Positions 10,531 to 22,211 of a stretch of DNA of 64,000 nt are shown piece by piece. Made by a program: the position numbers and the translations under genes. Positions within the stretch are counted from its first letter, which is position 1, and every line of letters starts with the position of its first letter. The notes under the pieces are model-generated. The model worked only from the letters and a program-made list of their open reading frames with translations. It was not told where the DNA came from and searched no databases. This stretch comes from Eustoma russellianum (lineage: Eukaryota > Streptophyta > Magnoliopsida > Gentianales > Gentianaceae): the NCBI GenBank assembly GCA_036186865.1, contig AP025054.1:821858-885857 (forward strand). Reading direction: 5' to 3'.

Positions 10531-13500
10531 TTTACTAACTGGTAATTTTCGATTCAGAGGTGATTGCTTTCATGTAACGAGAATGAACTGGGGAAATTAA
10601 CTGTTCGACGTATATTGCGCATAGGCAATCTGCCCCTCAACTTGAGTAGGGTAAGATGAAGCAAGGAATTGCTCCTCCACTTGGTTCAGACGTGTAGACA
10701 CTGCTTATTTCAGTGGCAGGCTTTATGTATTTCGATTTGGTGATTTTGCGGGCTGCACCCATTCGTTTAAAGAGTGGTGTTTATGAGTTTTTTCCTTTTG
10801 AACTTTCATAGTGTCAGGCATGATAACGGCTGTGGTCATGGGAGCTGAACATGTGCTGGCTCCCTAATGTAAGTACTACTTTTGTTCGCATATCTTTTGA
10901 TGCAGTTTGTTGTTATGTATATAGTTTAACAAATTGAAGTAGAGAACTCTATATGTAGATAATGTAAATAGCAAAAATAATGTGTGGTACATATTTTTAT
11001 ATTGCAGCTTGGGTGATTGTGTGTGTTTGCTCAACTTATTCTTAAAGTTTTTCTTGTTGGCCCTAGTGTACTAATGCACCCAGGCATTTTTCAATAGTGG
11101 CGCTAAACTGGTTGGTTTACATTGAGGATTAAGTTAATGAAGTTTTATTTTTTTTTTTAAATTTTTAGCTGCGACTGAAGGCCTAAATAGTTGCTGAATG
11201 CAAGTGCGACGGGAAGAACTGCATCAAGGTCATTGGATAAAACTGTGCCCCTTCTCTGAATACTAATGCGCAGAGTTCTTTTGCCTGTATTAGTTCCTGC
11301 TCCCTAGCACGGGTCCATGTGGGGTTGGTTTTCTTGCGCAGGAAATAGGCATTCCAAAACAGAAAGCTGCGTATAATAGATGAGTTTGTCTTGGGCGAAC
11401 ATGTTCATATAGTGTTGTCATATCATAAAAGTTCGTGGTAGAAGTTATTTGCCGTGGATTTCATCTTGGTAAAAGTTATTTGCCGTCAATTCCACCTTTT
11501 GTCTAAGTGCCTAGTCAACATCTGCGTGGAAGTTCTGGATGCAACGGGATGTTCTGAGTTTTAATATGAACCAAACCTCTGCGACGACTCACGTCCCACA
11601 AGCTGGCAATTTTTTTCTTCCTCTTTTGATCTATATAAGAATGGTCCATTAACTAAAGGATGCAGAGTAGTAAACTTGTTTAGTGGCATCGAGTCAATCT
11701 TAGATCAGAAACTCAGTAAACCGTAGGTGGTACGAATTTAAGTAGGAGTTACTTTATGGTGTTCGGACGATCCGGGTTTCACAAACGACCTTTTCGTTTT
11801 TGTCTGTCTAACACATGCTTTCTTACAAAATCTAATAAACTGTTAGTTAGAAATTTGTACATTCCTTGTCAGAAGAAATACAAATTATCTGAGAAGACGA
11901 TGTACATTGTCTGGTCACAAAAATTATGTTCAAGTTTCACTTTTTTTTTTTTTCTGACCAGAAAACTGAGACGAGTGAATAATAACAATTATTTAAGCTT
12001 CGCATTAGTTATGAATCAAAGTTCTGTTAGCCGGTTTGGGCTTCACATTTGTGGTGAATTATGTCGGGTCAAACTTTAATTAGCAGTCGAGACCACAAAA
12101 CTACGCGCATTTTTTTTATGCATACCCTGGATTTTAAAATTTTTAAATATAGATGTTTGTAAACTTTGATAATAACAAAGTGGAAAGGAAAGGTAAAATC
12201 ATAACACAAAAACTTGCAAGAGTCAACTTTAAATACCTAGAAACATTCCCTTAGAAAAATGCTGCAGAGGTATGCTGCATTACAAATAGTCCACAGTCGA
12301 AGGGGCAAAAATTAAATCAGAGGATATTTAATTTTCTAATCTCATAAACATAGACTAAAGTATCCCACACGAACGCTTAAGAAAGTAATCTTTATCTAAA
12401 TGAATAATGACAGCAAGAAAAAAATTTAAATCCACCATTCTAACCCCCAATTTGCTTGTCCTCACAATAAAAACAAGCAAAAGAATAACAAACACCATAC
12501 AATCAGTTAAAAGAGGAATATGAAGGCCACGTTTTATGCTTTAAGTTTGAGTCAATTGATTAGCCTCGTTCATGAAAGAATAGATCAAATGCTAGCCGGT
12601 AATATATTTGACATATTTCATGGATAAAATATAATGTCTTATATTTGCAGCCATCAGTAATGCATTTCCCCCTAAATATTCCATTATTATTTTGTGAAAT
12701 TGTTGCTAATTAACATGCCAAATTGTTCGATAAGAGAATATTTTTGGTACACCTAAGTATAATAAGCTCGTCTAGGGACGATAAAAAAAAAAATTAATCT
12801 GCTTCCACCCAAAATATGATTGGACGGTCTAACGGTCTAATAGCCAAGGTATTGGTCTAGCAAATAAACCCATGCAAATAACACACAGCGTAAGAGTAAA
12901 GCAAGTAGTAGATAACATGTATTACTAGCGGCCTCTTAAGCACCAATTCTGGCCATAAAAACTCGAAAAAGCGCAAGTCTAAAAGGAGGGCGAAGAGGGT
13001 GAAACGTAATAAATGAAGTAAGCATAACGACAATATCATCAACTTAATATCATCGTGTTTTTACCCTTATTAAAAATTGGGTACATTTTTAACATTAAAA
13101 AAGTATTTTAAATTATGTTCTAGGATATTATGGTAGAAATCATTTTTTCTTCTTTATGATGAATAATCGGCGTATCGTTTTCCTTTCTCCAAATCTTTTA
13201 ACCACAAGACGAGAAGATTAGAATATGATAGAGAAATCAATGTAACCGACTCTCTCTCACCTTAAAACCAAACAAGTGTAACACATTAGCTTCCATGGCC
13301 ATCATACGAAACTACTATGGGTAGACGAATTTACCTTTATCAGATAACATATTTAGTTCAAATCCTCTTCCCTCTTCTTACTCCTCCACCTACCTGAACC
13401 AAACTCACTGTAAAATTTAGTCTCGCGCCCATGATATTAGCAAAAACTCTTCAAGACAAGTACTTGGAGAGCCCTTCCATTTTCAAAAAGAAAACGTGGG

Positions 13501-13783
13501 TCTACGCGAAAATCACTTGTACACTCTATCCAAAAATAAATGGAGCGAACAGCTTTGTCTGTAAGGACAGGTTAATTGTTCAAGACCATTTCTATGCATG
13601 TTTCTTCTTCGTTCCAGCCCTAGGAAACCTTAGGTGGAAAGAAAATAAAGATTCGTTTTCATTACTAAGTTTGTCATTATCGGCAAATGAGATGGAAGAC
13701 AGGCAATATGATGGTTATGGATTGAAAGATGGAGCCACGTCCTATACCTACCCTAGCTTTAGTATTTATAAGACCGTTAGTAT
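10531..13783. other. Gene-poor repeat-derived stretch
   Basis: No convincing gene is present. There is a short direct duplication around AAGTTATTTGCCGT (11445-11490). Two scraps with coding flavour (around 10815-10870 and 11200-11245) lack supporting exons. The 12.0-13.4 kb part is AT-rich intergenic DNA. The last about 350 bp likely include the 3' UTR of the following minus-strand gene. Confidence 0.4.
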
Positions 13784-13795
13784 TTATAAGACCGG
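13760..13795. repeat. 18-bp tandem duplication across the stop codon
   Basis: The unit TAGTATTTATAAGACCG plus one base occurs twice. The inner copy holds the last codons and TAA stop of the preceding minus-strand gene, and the outer copy lies just downstream in the 3' UTR. Confidence 0.8.
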
Positions 13796-16700
13796 ATATA
13801 CCTGTTCATTGTCGTCAGCAAAAAAAGGTCTGAACCAATCCAATTCGCTATCAGTAAATGCCAACTCCTTGACGAGATCTGTAGATGCTCCATAGAGAAG
13901 GAGGTGTTGATTCTGTGGAGAAAGAATAGGTGGCTGCTGTGACACAGAATAACGAGGAAGACAATTCCGGTCCTTAGAGTTGGCCTTAGATGCTTTCCAC
14001 GCTGGTTCATGGAGCATATTTGTGCAACATTGCTGATATAATCGTGGGTATTGATAAGTGGCTATTGGCTCCAAGCAGGTACTAGGGAGAACAATTTGAG
14101 ATTCAAGAGAAAGGGTAGGCTGAAGAGCAGGCATTTCAGGAAAGCTACTAACATGGAGGTTTGGCTGGGCAGCATGTGAGTCACAAAAATTGCGATAAGC
14201 CGCAGAAGCCGTAACACTAGGAACTGGGGGTACGTTCTGAACTGGGATAGCGGATCCCTTATCATGGTCAGTAATAACTGGAGTTTCAGGTTGCTTCTCA
14301 ACCTTACTTCTAATGCCGTTCATCAGCGACTCAGCTACGTTTGAATCCATTGACTCTGAGAAATAAGATCGTACCACATCTTCAACTGTAATTAAACTGT
14401 CCTCATCAGGCAAACGGATCTCGTCATCAGTACCAATGGAACCATGATTGCTGTCTGTCGGAACTAATGCTGGCTGTTTGGTGGTTGATGGATGATCATT
14501 TGAAATCAAGCTTTCCTTATTTAAGGGGCAACGAGTTCTGAAGTCTGCTGTTTGATCATTTTCAGCTGCAAGGTACAGCTCCATCCTCTGGTCCAAACGG
14601 ATAACTACTAATATGTCAGACCACATGTCATCAAAATCAAGTTGATCTTCATCCATCTCATACTTGGCAGACTTTTTCCACTCATCAGCTGAAGTAGAAG
14701 TACTCTGCTTTATCCACGTTGAAGTATTTTCACAAAAAACTGATGTGAAGAAATCATATCCAATGGGAATCAGAAATTCGTAAGGCTTAGAAATATCTAT
14801 TCTTGAATTTTCATTATGTAAGCCTGTATGGCTAGAATAAAATGTTGTGTCATAATAGGAAAACTTCAAGTATCTGTCAGAAGTAGCCTTGTTGCACTGA
14901 CCAACTTCAGGATTCTCTGCAGAGCCGTCAGATGAATTATTCTGCATATTAATCAAACAATCGATTCCCGGACTACTCAATTCTTCTAAGATTTTCCTTT
15001 CACATCCACTTTTTGCAGCCGAAAGCTGGGGTAAGGCCCTCTGCAACATATATTGAAAAATCCTAAAATGCACCATCAATTCAAAAATGCTACAGCCTTA
15101 ACAGTTCACCACTCTCTTAATCATCAGGAAAATTAGAAAACTCTATTAGTTTCTTGAAGTAATGAAATTCAGATGGAATCAACTACCCAGGCACAATGGA
15201 TCAGGGTACTGTCTGTCTTACTTGGAAACAGAACTAGAAATAGGAACAAACAAGAAGGAACTCTTTAACATAAGTAATGGGGTTACCTCGATAACAATGG
15301 ATGGAAAACTGTTGCTCTCACTAGTTTCTTTCGTACGCTTTCTAGAATGCTCTTCATTTAATACGTCAGCGCATGTACTCACATTTGACTTCTCATTATT
15401 GAAGTATATGACCTCTTGCTGCTGAGCAGCTTCAGAGTTGGCAGCAGGTTTGTCGTTGACCATGTCAGGATGTCCTTCATTGGATTTGCCCCTGCACATA
15501 CTCATATTCACATTCTCAAGAGAAGCTCGAAAGTTGGAAGCATGGCATGATGGCGTGACATCATTCACAGAAGAAGCAAAGGCTACAGCGACCTCTTCAG
15601 ATCCATACTCCATGTCACTGGAAACAGCATCAAATTTGTCTTGTTTTGAGAGTGATTGGACATCATTAGAAGATTTAAGTTCTTGTACACAACTAGTCGT
15701 CTCAGCATTTGCTTTCGCTTCAAATGTTGTGCCTCCAACCTGCATAAGTACTGCCACTAAGAAAATTCTACCATACTGACAATGTTAAACATGCATGGGT
15801 ATCAACAATTGTTCTAATCTATATCAAGGAAATGAAAGCATGCGGTGAGCTGCAGTTTGCTTCATTTGGATACGTTGATTGAAACTAGAAATGGATCACT
15901 TGGTAATAAATAAATGTCAAGTGACCTCAATGAAATATAAAGTAACATACAAAGTATACCTTGTAAGAATGTGGTGGCCGGTAGGGGTTCTGACATTTAC
16001 TAAGACAGGAGGCATACTTCTCACTATCTGGCATATATTTTTGACCCATAACCTCTGCTTTACACATTGCCGTATCCAATGAAGGTTGACTTGGAACTTC
16101 ATATCTTCCGGCATCTGCATTATGATTTTTATATGGTTTAGCAAGAAAAAATTGCAACAGAAAGTTTTAGGCAACTACACTTATTCTCTGTGGTTAGTGT
16201 AGCATAGAAGTCTTGGACATACATGAAGTTTCAGAAGACACTTGCTTTTAAGCCGGTAGACTGTAGTTAGTGCTACATTTACCTAGATAAGCACCTCTCA
16301 CCTTAGCACGAAACGCATCTCAAGGAAGACATGCATTATTCAATTGCTTTATAATTAGATTCTTTAGTGAGGTGCCGTTGAGTACCTAGTTCATGAATTC
16401 CCTGAGTATTTCTTCCCTTGTTCAGCCAGATTGAATGACCATTAATGTTTATGTCAGCACTGAGTCGCGATTGTGACCTTGTGGACTGTAATATGCCTCT
16501 GTCTCTGCCAGATTCAGGCAAGCAAAGCACACCGGATTCTTTCCATGATTCCAGAATAACATTTTGATCTAAGTTCAGTTCACTGTGCCAACATATCAAG
16601 CAGGTTTGTCGGAGTGCATTAATAAGCATAATTCTGGAAATCTTTAGGATGATAAAAGACCAAATGTCAAGAATCTTGTAAACTACAGTCACTATTCAGC

Positions 16701-17249
16701 AAACACAAGACGAAACCTACATGCATACTCTATATCTGCAGGAATGAAATTTCAAACAGAAAATCACCTAAATAAATTACTCCAATACTTGAAAGCGTCC
16801 CTAGATATATTCGAAGAACAAAATGCACACTCGATGAGACGAAATGAAACTTCCAACACATCTCGTTAGCATTGAATATAAAAGTTGGCATACCGTAAGA
16901 CCGAGAGTTTTAATCCTTCCGGCAATCTCCGACAAACATCCAATCGAGCGAAGGACAAAAGGAATTGTAGGCTATATACAATCTTCTGGTCTCTGCATAT
17001 TTTTTTCACAGAGAAAAACGTCGAGAATGTATCAAATACGCATGTTGAAGCAAGCAAGCTCCAAAAAACTGGCAAAAACTTAGAGCTTTACAGCCAACAT
17101 TATCAAACTCAACTGTATAGAAACCGAAATTCAGAGTTTAAAGTCATGCAAATTATATATTAACCGTGATAACATTACTTTTGAGTAGTCGTCTTTTTCC
17201 TCGTGTTTTGCTCAAACTCCGTGATGCCAAGGTTCTCTGTACAACTCAT
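13784..17249 (-). CDS. Unrecognised plant protein, 5 exons, 710 aa
   Basis: Exons on the minus strand are 17249-17179, 16582-16386, 16114-15960, 15739-15287 and 15040-13784. All joins keep phase and have GT-AG borders, giving 2133 nt. The protein starts MSCTENLGITEFEQN and is rich in Ser, Asn, Asp and Glu, with few hydrophobic stretches. It has no signal peptide, membrane segment or catalytic motif that I can see. A basic patch, RKRTKE, in exon 4 could be a nuclear signal. The acidic region around MDEDQLDFDDMWSDIL may form a short structured motif. The C-terminus, TDLVKELAFTDSELDWFRPFF, is aromatic and looks conserved. Such composition suits a disordered nuclear or regulatory protein, but I do not recognise the family. 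A palindromic G-box element lies about 300 bp upstream of the start. Confidence 0.72.
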
Positions 17250-17549
17250 TTTCCTGGAAATGCTTCCAAAAAAATAGGATTTCAGTAGCACTTGCAAGTT
17301 TACTCTTGCTTCGGAATCGAGATAAAATAATCATTACTAACTACTAACAGCAGCATTCTGTCGTCATATAAACCCTAAGCAGTTCGCTGTTCCGTACTCA
17401 AATGGATCGCCTCATAGAGAAAGCAAAAGCCGAGGTGAAGAGAGAACATTCCAGATGGAAATGAACGTCATCTTTGGGAAGCCTTTTATACCGTCACAAA
17501 TTTTGTTATACAGCAAGCCGGGGGACATGCCTACTTTCTTTTAGACGTC
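17250..17549. other. 5' flank of the 710-aa protein gene
   Basis: This is the probable 5' UTR and promoter. A 20-codon plus-strand frame at 17403-17465 (MDRLIEKAKAEVKREHS) is codon-like but isolated, and no matching downstream exon was found. Confidence 0.35.
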
Positions 17550-17785
17550 TGTAAACTCACCGCAAACCCATCACCTCACACATCACCGTGCGACACGTGA
17601 CAGCAGTGATGAGTGGTGAGTCTAGATGTGGATGAAATCCCCTCACCGCAAACCCATCATAACACTCGTCACCGTGCGACACGTGACAGTAGGACCATCC
17701 ACCCCTCCTACCACGTGTTACGCGGTGACGCATAAGATGAGAAGAATGAGGGGCAAGAGATTCCATCCCGTAAAAGAAAGGCATT
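17550..17785. mobile_element. Palindromic G-box element, copy B (compound)
   Basis: Three CACGTG cores lie at 17594-17599, 17680-17685 and 17712-17717. Two left-type halves, each beginning CTCACCGCAAACCCATCA and continuing to GTGCGACACGTGACAG, lie in direct order. They are followed by an inverted right-type half (CCACGTGTTACGCGG). The right end reads as GGGATGGAATCTC on the other strand and resembles the ends of copies A and D. The structure implies insertion of one copy into another or a partial duplication. It lies 300 bp upstream of the 710-aa gene start. Confidence 0.7.
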
Positions 17786-18282
17786 CCCGGTTCCGCCTTT
17801 ATATAGAATCTAGAAAAGAATCGAGCGATTTCTGATCTGATGTACAAAGTTTTATACACATTAATTATATTATATATTAAAATCAGATGTTGTTTTTACT
17901 AATAATATACGAAATATCAAATGATCATTTGATTGTTTTTCCTTAGATAGCTTCATTTCTTACACCGACAAAGAATTTGTGACAGATGAAGCAGTTTTTT
18001 TCATATACTAAAATTATTTTATCCATAGTTATCCGTCTAGTTAGAAATTAAAGACTTCGTGGCTTGCATTTTTCTTATCTTAATCATTTTCAGTACATAT
18101 TTATTAAATACATTAAATGGGCCCACTTTTAGATTATGAGTTAGTCTTTTGATGTATAGCAACGGCTGCTGCCCCGTCAACTCTGGACCCATTGGGTTCC
18201 AAAATGCTGAAATAAACATAGTTTTATAAATAAAAACAAAAATAATATAAAAATGGTAGCCCCCGGATCATGATACAACAAC
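17786..18282. other. AT-rich intergenic stretch
   Basis: No gene, RNA or repeat is recognised. Short frames lack coding character. Confidence 0.4.
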
Positions 18283-18430
18283 AACACATACTCAGTATAT
18301 CTCAACGACAGAAAAAACTATCGCTAGAGTCTGGAGAGATTGAGCGGCATGCAAACAATACTTGCATCCCAAATAATAGAGTTTGATTCCAGTGAGATCA
18401 CGTCTCTAATTGTACCTGCATATATGACAC
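18283..18430 (-). mobile_element. SINE-like 3' end with (GTT)n tail
   Basis: The minus strand reads CTAGCGATAG, TCTGTCGTTGAGATATACT and GAGTATGTGTTGTTGTTG. This is the same tail type as elements at about 40.1 and 51.85 kb (a GATACACTGGGTATG-like block followed by GTT repeats). Only the 3' portion is clear. Confidence 0.55.
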
Positions 18431-18927
18431 AATAATATGGATACAGTGTGCTATTGTGTTAGTGCGAAAATTTAGTAAATACAAATATATAGCTTTTAAT
18501 ATTAAAATAGTCATAATCATGCATATGCACAAATAATGAAGACCAAGACCAAGACAAGAAATGTTGCAAAGGCAATCTAAAGTGTAGAGACTATCTAAGC
18601 CTTTAAATATACTCTAAGGTGACCCTATATATATTGTCTAAATCTCATTAACCTTAATCATCTGACTCCATAAACTTCTATCATAGATCAAGTCCTCAGC
18701 TAGGTGAAAAATAAATACTAGACATGTTTTTCTCCCAAAAAAATAAATACTAGACTTGTAAAATCATGAGCCCAATAGAAGTGTTTGCTAAATTGCGAAA
18801 CAGAAAAACCTCCGTTCTGTAGGGTCTCTTATCTTCCATAGGGTGCTGTACTGAAAAGGAGGCTCCAGTTTCCCTCGCAGCTTCTCCAACCGGACCATTT
18901 TCTTCGTTGTTCAATTCGCTTGAAGCC

Positions 18928-20480
18928 ATGGTAGTTCTTTTTCATGCATAGTAGCATTTTACATGGAAGTGTTTAAGCGTTGGATTTGATTGGTCATGTT
19001 TGTTATGTGTTTGTCAGATTATCTCAGAGAAGAATCGGAGAGAGATCTCCAAGTACCTATTTCAGGAGGGAGTTTGCTATGCGAAGAAGGACTACAATTT
19101 AGCAAAGCATCCGTTGATCGATGTGCCTAACCTTCAAGTGATTAAGCTGATGCAGAGCTTCAAGTCCAAGGAGTACGTGCGTGAGACATTTGCCTGGATG
19201 CATTATTACTGGTATCTTACTAATGATGGCATTGAGTTCCTAAGGACGTACCTCAATCTTCCATCTGAGATTGTTCCCGCCACGCTCAAGAAGTCCGCCA
19301 AGCCCCTTGGCCGTCCTATGGGTGGACCATCTGGTGATCGTCCTCGGTAATCTGGATAATATTCATTTTTAAAATTTTTAATTTCCTTTTGGTGAAAACT
19401 TTTTAAACAAATTTTGTTGTTCGTGATGTGTAACTGCAGCGGTCCACCAAGGTTTGATGGAGATAGGCCCAGGTTTGGTGACAGAGATGGGTATCGTGGC
19501 GGGCCTAGAGGACCCCCTGGTGAGTTTGATGGTGAGAAGGGTGGAGCTCCAGCAGACTACCAACCTGCTTTCAGGGTAAGTCTCTTCTCATTATATGACT
19601 TGAATTTATACTTTTCTTATTGCAGTGTAACTGAACATCATTGCTGTTTTTTTAAATTAAAAAACTATGTTTTTTTTGTAAGTTTTCTTTAATTGGGAGG
19701 TGGGGGCGTGGGGTTGGGATTAAAGGAATGGTTGTGCATTGGAGTTGAACCTTGGTCATTAACAGCGGAAGTGCAACGGCTTACTATTTGGCTGAATTCA
19801 ATTACCTAAAATAATTACACCAACAGCATTTGAACCTTATTCCTTGTGTTTCCACGTGTGAGGTTGGCTATACGAATCAATTGTTTCCATTTGCTCTACG
19901 TAGCTCCACTTATCGCCCTTGTCCTCCTAATTAACTTTGTCGATGCTCTGTCTTGATTGCTGTTTGGAATTTCTGAGGTCAATTTTCCAGCTGTGAAACA
20001 GTTAAGTGGGTGTTAGAATTTCGTTTGCCCTTGATCTTTTGCGTCATTGCTTCTTTTATCAAGATTGCTCATGACCATATATGTTGCAGAACAAATATCT
20101 TGCATCTTTTATAAAATGTCTAGCCTAAAAGAGTTGCTCTGTACTGCGTGCGTCTTTTCCGCCCTCTTCATGTATGTGTTATTTCTCTTTCGGGAAAACA
20201 CTCGGGAATTTTAGCCTGCACTTTTTTCCCGTGTTGACCATATACTGTTTTGCATTGTATGATGTTTCACAGCTGATCTCTTTATCTCACAAATAAGTTA
20301 TGGCTTTTGCTCTTTTCCGTCTTTTGAAGTGCGATAAACAAACTGCCTTGTGCTTTCATTTGATGCCTATGTATCGTCTGATCCTTATTTTTAAATTACT
20401 AGGGCTCTGGTGGAAGGCCTGGCTTTGGGCGTGGAGCTGCAGAATTTGGCGCACCCCCACCAAGTTCGAGCTTCTCTTAA
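18928..20480 (+). CDS. RPS10: 40S ribosomal protein eS10
   Basis: Four exons, 18928-18930, 19018-19346, 19440-19575 and 20403-20480, encode 181 aa. Exon 1 contributes only the ATG codon, immediately followed by GTAGTT, and exon 2 resumes with ATTATCTCAGAG to give MIISEKNRREISKYLF. The winged-helix eS10 core follows (FQEGVCYAKKDYN, then IDVPNLQVIKLMQSFKS, YVRETFAWMHYYWYL, FLRTYLNLPSEIVPATLK). The C-terminal tail is Gly/Arg/Pro-rich with repeated RFGDRDGYRGGPRGPP-type motifs and ends PPPSSSFS. eS10 sits on the head and beak of the small subunit. Length and domain order are typical of plants. The 5' UTR, about 18.8-18.93 kb, contains pyrimidine-rich CTTCTC blocks as is common for ribosomal protein genes. 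Confidence 0.97.
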
Positions 20481-21427
20481 GCTTACTACATGCACTCTGT
20501 GTTATTTGACATTTGGATTTTGCGATTAATTGAGAAAATAAACCTTTTTGTAGTTTTAGTTAGATATGGATCTTCAAATTTAGATAATTGTTGAGATCTG
20601 TTTGAGTCGTGCATTTTTTGGTGGATTTGTATGATCTCCTCTTTCCTTTTTTGTACATGGTTTTTTTATTATAAAAAATTTAATGTTGCTTGTGAATAAT
20701 GATGAAAATGAGGTGGCTATCACGGAAAATGTACTATAATTTTGTAGGTCATTCTATCTTCGTAGATGATAACAATGCTCCGTATCTATTTAAAGCCTTT
20801 CCTCTATTTTCTATTGTTACATTACTATTGTGAATGGGGTAAAATTGACGAGGGGAAAACCAGAACGGATCTAGCGGCCTAAAACAGTCGTCTCCTTATA
20901 ACTGGTTAACGTGTGCCGTCGTATGCTTAATGTTCCTCCAAGCCACCAACGTACACAGGAACCACGAGTACGACCCTAACATGAGCAGTCAGTTACTTTA
21001 TTTCAACATTATTGTTGAGAAGTTACTTGGAAAATCGATAGGTCGATGACTTGACTACGAGATACAGGAATAATGGGTGAAAAAGAAAGCTGTAAGCCCC
21101 TGTACATATTTAAGTGTATTGATTGAAACTTAGGGGATTCAAGACCTAAAAGTTACTAGTGTGTGGGATGCAATATCTAACAATTGAGTCAATTGTCCTA
21201 TCCACGGTAATCTTTCTTTTAGCAAGTTAAAAAGTATCCATGGTAATCTTTTTTAGCAAGCTCAAAAGGATCCAAACACATTTTAATACAAGGAGTTAAT
21301 AACAAAATTTGAACATCCACTTTTCAGTTGACATACCTTCACCGCAATGCATGATATCTAGACAAATGTATACATGCATATAGACAACAAGATACATACA
21401 TACATATATACACAAATATATACTTAC

Positions 21428-21430
<3 letters not shown>

Positions 21431-21491
<61 letters not shown>
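21431..21491. repeat. (TA)n microsatellite
   Basis: An uninterrupted TA dinucleotide run of about 30 units is followed by GAGAGAGAG. It should be length-variable. Confidence 0.97.
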
Positions 21492-21495
<4 letters not shown>

Positions 21496-21609
21496 TGAGA
21501 GAGAGATGGTGGTGGGTAGTGGGAGTACTTTTATCCGACTTTTAAAGGAAAACACAGATTTAAGCTGTTATCAAGGAAGGAAACCAGAAGCCTTCTGCTC
21601 CTTCTAATC

Positions 21610-21807
21610 GTGTCTTCCGGCCTGAGCAAAATAAAACTTAGTGTTGAATTCAATAATTCAAAAAGTGAAAATTCTAAAGTTTGCGTTTTTGTATTTCACG
21701 TCATTGACAATGAGTATCAAGGCGATGTTGATAGTATATCATATTCCAATCTAAGGGAAAATCTGCCTACCATAATAGAAGTTCTACGATCGTTGAAAGT
21801 TAATTAG
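21610..21807 (+). other. Orphan frame of about 65 codons, possible gene relic
   Basis: The frame reads KIKLSVEFNNSKSENSKV, then FHVIDNEYQGDVDSISYS and LPTIIEVLRSLKVN. It begins at a GTG, not an ATG, and looks more protein-like than neighbouring random frames. I do not recognise a family. It could be the remnant exon of a lost gene. Confidence 0.25.
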
Positions 21808-22211
21808 AGCAGCATGCTTTGATCGAAAGTTTTCTTGTTCAAAATGTTGCGTAAAAATTTTGCATAGAATCAATGTAACAAGAAGGATGCAAAAAGTTTG
21901 ATAGTTGGATTTACGTACCAGTTAGAACGCGTTGAATACAAAGATTCTACCGCCGCAGTGGGATTTGGGAACTTACAAGTTCTTGATGGCTGCTTTTAAC
22001 ATAAATTTTAGAAGAACAAAGAAAAAACAAGGCACAAGAAGGCTAAGAAAGACAATTCCATTAACATGACAAAATACCATGGTTACACCAACATTCGAGA
22101 TAACATTCCAACACGCAACCCAGGTGCGTTGCCCACAAAACAGGAGAACACTGTCGACACATTCAGACAACTTAAGCTACGAAACATAAGAGTTTGGCCT
22201 AATTTATCAAC

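Larger units (their letters stand above)
20481..22211. other. Intergenic between eS10 and HSP90
   Basis: The convergent 3' UTRs lie at either end. It contains a (TA)n run and a small orphan frame, both listed separately. Otherwise no gene or element was seen. Confidence 0.4.

Noticed and set aside
11200..11245. Cys-containing frame ECKCDGKNCIK suggesting a metallothionein end
   Set aside because: The Cys spacing is not that of plant metallothioneins and no upstream Cys-rich exon was found.
13431..13895. 154-codon plus-strand frame
   Set aside because: It overlaps the 3' UTR and last exon of the opposite-strand 710-aa gene, has no domain, and includes the 18-bp tandem duplication.
21431..21491. 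Regular repeat considered as a CRISPR-like array
   Set aside because: It is a plain TA dinucleotide run in a plant genome, with no spacers.
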